A stretch of DNA of 64,000 nt from Chara braunii (lineage: Eukaryota > Streptophyta > Charophyceae > Charales > Characeae): positions 144,311 to 208,310 of the forward strand of contig BFEA01000525.1 in NCBI GenBank assembly GCA_003427395.1. The letters run 5' to 3'. Below the pieces are notes generated by a model. That model had not been told where the DNA came from, ran no database searches, and saw only the letters and a list, made by a program, of their open reading frames with translations. Made by a program: the position numbers and the translations under genes. The stretch's first letter is position 1, and each line of letters begins with the position of its first letter. Shown here one piece after another: positions 55,832 through 64,000 of this stretch.

Positions 55832-57760
55832 TCAATCAGGAGTCTTCGTGTGCTTATGGCCACGGTGCGTGTCCCCACCCTTGCTTGCCAATTTTTTCTT
55901 CTTTTGCTCTGCCCTCTTGCTTCCTTTCTCACCACTTCCGGGCTGGGAACAAGTGTTGTCAACAGGATTAGCTTCAGAATTTGAAGGAGGTGTTTCTGTG
56001 GCGATGTTGCCATGCAATGTTTTGGACCCTTTGCTTGACAGTTTTGTTTTTTTTTCCCCTCGGGACAAAATTGATGGTTCTGGAGATCCTCTCTCACCAC
56101 TTTCGGACTGAGAACAATTGATTGGAAGAGGATTCACTTCAGAATCAGTTGTAGGTCTTTCTGACATTCGTGTCTTTTTTCTTTTTTGTTTGCCCTGTAT
56201 GTTTGTCTTCTTAGGCGCCGAACACGACTTGTCTACAACGTTTTTCTTCAAAGGAATTCCACATGCATCTTCCTGACGCAGGCAGATATTTTTTACTTCA
56301 CATATGTCCTCCATGCTCTCGTTATACCCGAAATGACATAATAAGTCGTCCTCATACACCAAACTGAATGACACTCCTAAGGGGTCCTTAAACGTCACGT
56401 GAATAGGACTTCCATCCACAGTCTTTTCCCTCCTCAACATCGGAACCCATTCTAGAAGTCTCAAATTACCAAACCGGTTTCGCAAATCTGACATATACAC
56501 ATTCTCTTGTTGTTTGCCGCCGTCTTTTTCAACATCAGCCATGTGCGTGTCAAACTCTTCCCCATTTGCTTCAGCATTCTCATCATCTTCATCCTTACTC
56601 TTGGATGTGATGTACCACATTTTACGATCGGTTGTGGAATCATATCCAACAATGACCATTTGTCTGTCCTCCACAGGAATTTTCGCCCAGCAATCCTTCG
56701 CATGATCATGAAACAATTGTTTGTCTTGCACATCGGCATTGAAGATTGAAACTCGTGCAACCACAACCATGAATTGCCAGTGCGTAATAAGACCCTCTTT
56801 GATAAAGCCGAGTGGAAGCCAGTGCCCTGAAGGACCTTTAGCAGCCATGGTTTGTTTGCCTTCCCACTCGGCAGAATGACGAACATCCTGGATCCAATTC
56901 ACATGATAACCAAATTCGTCTGGCTTAGCAAAATCCACGACATTCGCCCCCTTTTCAACGGTGATTCCAACATCATAATTGTTGATGTTTTCAGGTTTGT
57001 GGATGTAGGGGTCCCAAACACCATCCCATACATCCTCCCATCTCTCCTTCTCCCCCTTCTTGTCCGTATTACACACACGTTCTTCCATAGAGAAAATGTG
57101 TCCAGATGGAATACTGAAGGCACTTGGGTTGCTCAATGAAATGCTGGAATCCACTCCACAACCATCAACTTTGTTCTCCATTGCATTGCCCTCCTTTGTC
57201 ATTGCCTCACCAACAAAAGTTTTGAATATAAACCTCCCATTGACGTACAAGACGTTCCAACAGTTCCCTAACAGATCTCGACGATGCACCCTAGATATGC
57301 CTGCTGACACGGGGATTGTTTGTGGCACCCACCCCCACCGCGGATCTCGTCTGACGTCTGTTTCACAACAAGTTTCAACCATTGTTCCTTGTTGTGGTTC
57401 AACTTTCCACTGTATATGAAAATTGACCTCGTCATAGAAGAAGTCATTGAGACGGAGCTCATTTCTTTCTTTGAGAATTTTGTGTATCCCTAATGCGTGA
57501 ACTGAGAGAACTCATCGGTCCACATACGGATTCATTCTACACACGCGATCTAGAACAATCGCGAGAGCAAAGTGGTGCCATGTCTCAGGAGGTGGTGGTT
57601 TCAGCGGCATCCTCCGTTCATCGGAATTGACAGCAAAACAACGTTTTTCAGCATGTACTCCTGGTTGAATGATATTAGGCTGTCATACTACATCGTACTG
57701 AAAATATTCTCCCTTGCACGTTCTCTTCACTTCCTTGTTTGGAACAAATGCATTTCTCAT
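55370..57760 (-). pseudogene. ~796-codon protein with C-terminal histone H3 fold, three in-frame TGA codons
   Basis: One minus-strand frame runs from ATG 57760 to TGA 55372, broken only by TGA at 57685, 57514 and 55834 (codons 26, 83 and 643). Residues 1-530 are of unknown family (ETWHHFALAIVLDRVCRMNP; RRDPRWGWVPQTIPVSAGIS; NVLYVNGRFIFK). Residues about 535-642 are a basic, Ser-rich tail with an imperfect tandem repeat (SEVNPLPINCSQSESGERGS and SEANPVDNTCSQPGSGEKGS). Residues about 667-776 form the H3 fold. The gene stands opposite in orientation to the transposase and protease genes. A transposon- or virus-derived chromatin protein and a highly derived centromeric or variant H3 are both possible. 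Confidence 0.65.
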
Positions 57761-58064
57761 GATTTTGTTTTATGTTATCCTTAATCATCGCCTCTCTGTC
57801 TGAATCATCATTATGGGTGAGCATCTCTCCAACGACACAAGATCGAGACATTGTCTTCAGCAATGCACCACACTCTCCACCATCTCTCTGCTCAGTTTCA
57901 GAAGTGTTGGTTCTTTTACCCTCTTTTTCAGTCGGAGAACCATTTGTCTATGTGTTTGCAGTCTGTGTATAACCATTGTGAACAACCACGTTCACAACGA
58001 GGTCTTCAATTGCGGCGTACAATGTCCTGCCATCTGATATGTCAATCTCAGAAGTCCATGTCAT
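57675..58064 (-). pseudogene. Possible N-terminal extension of the H3-fold gene in a shifted frame
   Basis: A minus-strand frame from ATG 58064 reads TWTSEIDISDGRTLYAAIED, passes one TAG (opposite a likely Gln), and continues with hydrophilic sequence (SETEQRDGGEC; LLKTMSRSCVVGEML) to TAA at 57675. It overlaps the start of the H3-fold frame. A frameshift near 57.72-57.76 kb would join them. This is inference from composition only. Confidence 0.3.
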
Positions 58065-58322
58065 CTACAACATCGACAATAACAAATGATATGCAGTGCA
58101 CAACTCAAGACATTGAGACAGAGAAATAACGACCCACCTATTCACAACCATATAGGAAAAGAATGCGGTATGTAATCGATAGAGAACGAACAAAACAAAG
58201 CCACAAATTGTTTACAAAAGAGAAACATGGGCGCAGTCTAGGTAAGAAAATTTGTTGGAACACGGATTCTGCAGTCCAGTCCAGGCCATGACTCTCCGCC
58301 AGAGACCTGCGGCCAAATTCAT
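58065..58322. other. Spacer between the two minus-strand genes
   Basis: Nothing is recognisable in the ~260 bp before the (TC)n tract. Confidence 0.45.
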
Positions 58323-58353
58323 GCATGAATCTCTCTCTCCCTCTCTCCTCTCA

Positions 58354-58403
<50 letters not shown>

Positions 58404-58417
58404 GTCCTTCTATTTTT

Positions 58418-58478
<61 letters not shown>
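58323..58478. repeat. (TC)n microsatellite at gap 4
   Basis: Two long TC runs are separated by TTCTGTCCTTC-T9. The second run continues into the gap. Confidence 0.95.
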
Positions 58479-59468
58479 NNNNNNNNNNNNNNNNNNNNNN
58501 NNNNNNNNNNNNNNNNNNNNNNNNNNNNNNNNNNNNNNNNNNNNNNNNNNNNNNNNNNNNNNNNNNNNNNNNNNNNNNNNNNNNNNNNNNNNNNNNNNNN
58601 NNNNNNNNNNNNNNNNNNNNNNNNNNNNNNNNNNNNNNNNNNNNNNNNNNNNNNNNNNNNNNNNNNNNNNNNNNNNNNNNNNNNNNNNNNNNNNNNNNNN
58701 NNNNNNNNNNNNNNNNNNNNNNNNNNNNNNNNNNNNNNNNNNNNNNNNNNNNNNNNNNNNNNNNNNNNNNNNNNNNNNNNNNNNNNNNNNNNNNNNNNNN
58801 NNNNNNNNNNNNNNNNNNNNNNNNNNNNNNNNNNNNNNNNNNNNNNNNNNNNNNNNNNNNNNNNNNNNNNNNNNNNNNNNNNNNNNNNNNNNNNNNNNNN
58901 NNNNNNNNNNNNNNNNNNNNNNNNNNNNNNNNNNNNNNNNNNNNNNNNNNNNNNNNNNNNNNNNNNNNNNNNNNNNNNNNNNNNNNNNNNNNNNNNNNNN
59001 NNNNNNNNNNNNNNNNNNNNNNNNNNNNNNNNNNNNNNNNNNNNNNNNNNNNNNNNNNNNNNNNNNNNNNNNNNNNNNNNNNNNNNNNNNNNNNNNNNNN
59101 NNNNNNNNNNNNNNNNNNNNNNNNNNNNNNNNNNNNNNNNNNNNNNNNNNNNNNNNNNNNNNNNNNNNNNNNNNNNNNNNNNNNNNNNNNNNNNNNNNNN
59201 NNNNNNNNNNNNNNNNNNNNNNNNNNNNNNNNNNNNNNNNNNNNNNNNNNNNNNNNNNNNNNNNNNNNNNNNNNNNNNNNNNNNNNNNNNNNNNNNNNNN
59301 NNNNNNNNNNNNNNNNNNNNNNNNNNNNNNNNNNNNNNNNNNNNNNNNNNNNNNNNNNNNNNNNNNNNNNNNNNNNNNNNNNNNNNNNNNNNNNNNNNNN
59401 NNNNNNNNNNNNNNNNNNNNNNNNNNNNNNNNNNNNNNNNNNNNNNNNNNNNNNNNNNNNNNNNNNNN
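58479..59468. other. Assembly gap 4
   Basis: A run of 990 N. It hides the 3' end of the coiled-coil gene. Confidence 0.99.
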
Positions 59469-60855
59469 AATCGATAATGAATCGTCTAAAATCTCTAGTA
59501 TTTGCGATTGCGACTTGCTCTTCAAAGAGTTTTGTCGTCATTGCGGAAGTCAAATTTTCATCCGAGGCTGACACCTTCCGGGCCATAATGCACGAAAAAT
59601 TATGCCTCACATGAAAGGACGAAAGTTCTGCTACATCTTTGCAGATCGCAAGTGTATGACAAGATGATGTTGAACATTTGTTATCCACATCATCTTCTGC
59701 TCCATGTGGTTGTTGATTGTTCTTGTCCTCAATCATTTGATTTTCACCATTGTGGTGAGCCTCGTTGTGAACGTTTTCACTTCTCTTGCTCAAAATAAAA
59801 TCCCCACTTTGAATTCGTCTTCAAAAATCGGACGTCGAATCGATAATGTCCGTACGACTGCTCAAAAGAACATCAATGTTCCTAATTGTCCTCTTTTCAT
59901 TGAATGAGTCAAAGCTTGGTGTATTCTCTCTGCTGAACTGGGTTACGACTTTCATACTATGTCGAATGCAGTCTTCTGTGAAATGCAACAAATCACATAA
60001 ATTATGTCACTCCCCCTTTACGCAGTCCGTGGAAGACGAGGTTTCTGTATCATATATACCCCAACCCGGTACAAGAAAGCATCGTCTTCTGTCTAAGCAT
60101 GATGCACTACCTGATGAATAAAAGTGTTCTTTCCCTATGCGACCCTTTTTATCCTGCATATGAAATGTTCCCGATGGTTGCGCGTCACTCTTGATACTTC
60201 CACGCAACGCGTTTAGCTCCGAGGTCAACGATGCAATCGTAGACTTCAAAGACTCGTTCATATTTTTTTGTTCTTCGACCTCATGACGCAAACGTTCTAC
60301 GCACGCAGTACGCTATAAAATAATAGCTTTCGCTTCATCAAGCTTGAGGTCCAATTTGCGTTCTTCTTCCTTTGATTGTAACGACAATTCTGAAAGAAGT
60401 AAGGCCTGTGCGCACAATGAACATAAGATCGACTTATCATTGTCAGCACCTCGTCCTGATACCAGGTCACTAATAATTGGCCACTTGATAGGATCCACCC
60501 GTGCTCGATTTGACATATTAACTTCCGCTAAATCAGCATCATCTTTTGTTTCCCTATAGTGTGATTTACACTTCCAAGATGGTGGTATTTGTTCACCGGT
60601 CTTGGAAAAGAAACACACCTTCGTATGCCAATCTTGATTTGTCCTTACCGCCACGTCTTGTCTATTGCAAACAACACGTATCTTAATTTCCCCTTTCCTA
60701 GCTTGTATCTTGCTAAGTTGTCCCTTCCGATAAACAATCTCACTCCTACATGCACGAAGAAGATCACTTTCGGATGCGGCACGACTCTCAAGTTCTGATT
60801 TCAATCGAGTAACTTCTAGCTGTAAGTTATTCTTGTCGTTCTCTGATGATGGCAA
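59469..60855 (-). pseudogene. Coiled-coil protein, single frame with three in-frame stops, 3' end in gap
   Basis: One minus-strand frame from about 60855 (open upstream to about 60910 without an ATG) to the gap edge. It starts with a Leu/Glu heptad-like segment (NLQLEVTRLKSELESRAASE), followed by a compact Trp/Cys-containing part (KVCFFSKTGEQIPPSWKCKS; ILCSLCAQALLLSELSLQS). A second coiled coil follows (VERLRHEVEEQKNMNESLKS, then SELNALRG), then a low-complexity C-terminal region. Interruptions are TAG at about 60315 within the coiled coil, TGA at 60009-60007 and TGA at about 59823. All fit CAG or CGA precursors. No known family was recognised. It is the same orientation as, and upstream of, the H3-fold gene. 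Confidence 0.5.
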
Positions 60856-61077
60856 CGGTGGTGATGCAGAAAAAAAAATTCCACCCCAGGGCCTCCATGT
60901 CTTCCTTTAGTTATTTTTTGAATAGATGTCTTCCAATCCAACCTCCTAGACATGACAAAGATCATCATTCTCCCACCACACATGATTAATATCACCGACC
61001 ATTTACACGCACTACACTACGAGCACGAACCAACTATTTTGTGCTCACTCGCTTGACTCTTCATACACATATGCCAC
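60856..61077. other. 5' flank of the coiled-coil gene
   Basis: About 170 bp of spacer to the hairpin array. Nothing specific was seen. Confidence 0.4.
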
Positions 61078-61164
61078 GATGACTATTGTGAGCACGATGA
61101 AACGAGATTCCATTTAGGAGATTGATGCAGAGAATCGCTAAGCCACAAGTCAACGACATGGTTT

Positions 61165-61213
<49 letters not shown>

Positions 61214-61475
61214 GCGCGCCCGCGAATGATCAATCGATCGATCCATCGATCGAACAAACATATAAATATTTTTCAATTTCATAAAAGGAACGTGGTCGGT
61301 AGGTGCATACTAAAATGAAGACAATCAATGTTCTGAAAGGCAAATTTGTATGCACCTACCGACCACCACTTTTTATGTTGCGCACCATGCTCCGAGTCTG
61401 AGAAACGATGAAACGAGATTCCATTTAGGAGACGGATGCAAAGAATCGCTAAGCCACAAGTCAACGACATGGTTT

Positions 61476-61512
<37 letters not shown>

Positions 61513-61769
61513 GCTAACGATTTATCGACCGATCCATTGATCGAACGAAAATAGAAATATTTTTCAATTTCATAAAAGGAACGTGGTCGGTAGGTGCATA
61601 GTAATATGAAGACAATCAATGTTCTGAAAGGCAAATTTGTATGCACCTACCGACCACAACTTATTATGTTGCGCTACATGCTCCTTGCTTGAACAACGAT
61701 GAAACGAGATTCCATTTAGAAGACGGATGCAAAGAATCGCTACGCCACAAGTCAACGACATGGCTTTCA

Positions 61770-61801
<32 letters not shown>

Positions 61802-62055
61802 GCGAGCGATCAATCGATCGATCGATCGATCGAACGAAAATAGAAAGATTATTCGATTTCATAAATGGAACGTGAACAATAGGTGCATACTAATATGTAA
61901 ACAATCTATGTTCTAAAAGGCAAATTTGTATGCACCTACCTACCACCACTTATTATGTTGCGCTACATGCTCCGAGCCAGAAAAACGATGAAATGAGATT
62001 CCATTTACGAGACAGATGCAGAGAATCGCTAAGGCACAAGTCAACGACATGGTTT

Positions 62056-62091
<36 letters not shown>

Positions 62092-62978
62092 CTCTCTCTC
62101 TCTCTATTTCTATCTAATTATCTATGTATCTAGCGAGCGAGCGCTCAATCAATTGATCGATCGATCGAACGAAAATAAAAAGATTTTTCGATTTCATAAA
62201 TGGAACGTGGTCGCCGGTCGGTAGGTGCATACTGATTTGAAGACGATCAATGTTTTGAAAGGCAAATTTATATACACCTACCGACCACCACTTATTGAAT
62301 TGCGCTACATGCTCCGAGCCAAAGATACGATGAAACGAGATTCCATTTAGGAGACGGATGCAAAGAATCGCTAAGCCACAAGTCAACGACATGGTTTTCG
62401 TTTCTCTCTCTCTCTCTCTCTAGCGATCGATCAATCGATCGATCGATCGATCGAACAAAAATAGAAAGATTTTTCGATTCCATAAATGGAACGTGGTCGG
62501 TAGGTGCACACTAATTTGAAGACAATCAATGTTCTGAAAGGCAAATTTGTATGCACCAACTGACCACCACTTATTATGTTGCGTTACATGCTCCAAGCCA
62601 GAGAAACGATGAAAGGAGATTCCATTTAGGAGATGGATGCAAAGAATCGTTAAGCCACAAGTCAACGACATGATTTTCATCTCTCTCTCTCTCTATCTCT
62701 CTCTCTAGCGAGCGATCAATCGATCGATCGATCGATGAAACAAAAATAGAAAGGTTTTTCGATTTCATAAATGGAACGTGGTCGGTAGGTGCATACTGAT
62801 ATGAAGACAATCACTGTTCTGAAAGGGAAATTTGTATGCACCTACCGACCACCACTTATTATGTTGTGCTACATTCTCCGAGCCAGAGAAACGATGAAAC
62901 GAGATTCCATTTAGGAGACGGATGCGGAGAATTGCTAAGGCACAGGTCAACGACATGGTTTTCATCTCTCTCTTCCCG

Positions 62979-63010
<32 letters not shown>

Positions 63011-63155
63011 TCTAGCGATCGATCGATCGATCGAACGAAAATAGAAAGATTTTTCAATTTCATGAATGGAACGTGGTCGGTAGGTGCATACTAATTTGAA
63101 GACAATCAATGTTCTGAAAGGCAAATTTGTATGCACCTACCGACCACCACTTATA
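61078..63155 (-). repeat. Array of ~290 bp units, seven hairpins
   Basis: Hairpins lie at about 61291-61370, 61584-61660, 61868-61950, 62208-62290, 62490-62571, 62778-62855 and 63073-63151. Arms are GTGGTCGGTAGGTGCATAC and GTATGCACCTACCGACCACC. The loop carries GAAGACAATCAATGTTCTGA and AAGGCAAATTT. Each unit continues with TTATGTTGCGCTACATGCTC, GAAACGATGAAACGAGATTC, GCCACAAGTCAACGACATGG, a (TC)n run and GATCGATCGATCGA. Units differ by substitutions and microsatellite length. Confidence 0.9.
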
Positions 63156-64000
63156 ATGTTGCACTACCTGCTCCGAGCCAGAGAAATGATGAAACGTGAT
63201 TCCATTTAGGTAACGTTTTGATGATTTTAGAGCAGTCGGGGACGCTTTTCACCCCCACAGAAGCCCGTCGAGGCCAGGAAGAAAAAAATCAAGTCTGGTA
63301 CGCCCGATTTCTCCGATTTCATATCAGGACCGATCCCCCCCCGCCGATCTCAAGGGACGACGGCCCAGATGGGCCGCGCTTTTAAATCAGGAAGGGCCGA
63401 AAATGCCTGCTAAGGTTCCCCCCCCCCATGTCTCCCGGTTCTCTCCTCCGCACGAACACTCCCCCACGAACACTTCCCCCCCGAACACTTCCCCACCCCC
63501 CCCAACCCCATGTCTCCCCGTTTTCCGCAACGCCCGCAATCGCCCACCAACGGCAGCCATCCAGTCACCCTCCGACGCCAAGGTAAGCGGGTTAGTTAAC
63601 ACAGACAGGGAGAGAGAAAGAGAGAGGGAGAGAGAGAGAGAGAACCATGGACAACCCCCTGTATTTCCGCGGCCCCTAGTATTTCATGCTTCCAAGGAAC
63701 GCGCCCTTCTCATCCAGCATCAGAGTTTCATAGGCTGGTTCTAGGTCGGTTCACGTCCCTTCTCCCGGAAGAACAACAGACACCCCATCCCTTACGTCTA
63801 TAGGTTTTTCCGGGCCACTAGAGTAGACAGGAGGCGACAACCATCGCGCCATCTTGTTTCCCGACGCTGGTCCTGCTTTCACATGAGAGCATCACACGGC
63901 CCCTCATGGTCAAATGGTTTCCCTTCCATTCCTAGATGAGAGTTGTTTTCAGACCCCCCCATCCGGATCTCCCTAACGTTTCTTATCCATTTCCCAGGTG
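63156..64000. other. GC- and C-rich right end; no gene supported
   Basis: It contains poly-C runs, CACGAACACTTCCCC repeats (about 63450-63500) and a (GA)n (63607-63643). The sequence is more GC-rich than 27-63 kb, so it may lie outside the AT-rich element. Confidence 0.45.

Noticed and set aside
58252-59793. Very long frames on both strands across 58.3-59.8 kb
   Set aside because: They consist mostly of N and TC-repeat translation. Only the coding stretch right of 59469 on the minus strand is supported.
28001-63151. CRISPR array
   Set aside because: The hairpin units are ~290 bp apart with conserved spacers in a eukaryotic repeat context. There are no short unique spacers.

Overview
The window looks like nuclear DNA of a plant-lineage eukaryote. 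It has GT-AG introns, abundant (TC)n, (CA)n and (TA)n microsatellites, poly-T tracts, several satellite and dispersed repeat families, a LINE fragment, DNA-transposon relics and many decayed reading frames. There is no sign of prokaryotic gene packing. A repeat-rich streptophyte alga such as Chara is my best guess, but this is inference only. Four assembly gaps, a 2.0 kb exact duplication carrying library adapter sequence, and several single Ns mean some local structure is artefactual.

Region 1 (1.4-11 kb) holds two diverged tandem members of one gene family. Each encodes a ParB-like domain (core Y-K-V-F-V-L-G-G-G-H-T) followed by a class-beta amino DNA methyltransferase, with D-[FL]-P-Y (motif IV) before F-S-G-S-G-T-G (motif I). 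This fusion is familiar from phages and bacterial mobile DNA, not from eukaryotes. Member 1 has a 1052 bp phase-0 intron. Both members carry a few in-frame stops, but the methyltransferase end of member 2 is fully open. Region 2 (12-24.4 kb) is a repeat mosaic with at least four further pieces carrying only the ParB-like part, all cut off before the methyltransferase.

Region 3 (24.6-31 kb) contains the same 1996 bp twice, identical as far as I can tell. Each copy has a LINE zinc-knuckle fragment and a Tn5/Nextera mate-pair junction adapter, so at least one copy and one junction are assembly artefacts. Region 4 (27.5-63.2 kb) is AT-richer and is punctuated by at least fifteen ~75 bp hairpins with arms GGTCGGTAGGTGCATA / TATGCACCTACCGACC. 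Between the hairpin clusters lie: an unknown ~550-codon gene (31.9 kb); a Plavaka-type (CACTA-related) DDE transposase with an N-terminal zinc finger (35.4-38.1 kb); a Ulp1/C48-type cysteine protease (40.5-41.8 kb); small Lys/Glu-rich frames (43-44.6 kb); an ~800-codon minus-strand protein whose C-terminus is a recognisable histone H3 fold (55.4-57.8 kb); and a coiled-coil protein (59.5-60.9 kb). A block of unrelated repeats and satellite (47.6-55 kb) interrupts this set.

Most of these genes are open apart from isolated in-frame TGA and TAG codons in a single frame. In 24 internal stops I counted one TAA. This fits decay by C-to-T change at CG and CHG sites in methylated transposon DNA. The strongest candidates for undescribed biology are the eukaryotic ParB-methyltransferase family and the transposon-associated protein with an H3 fold.
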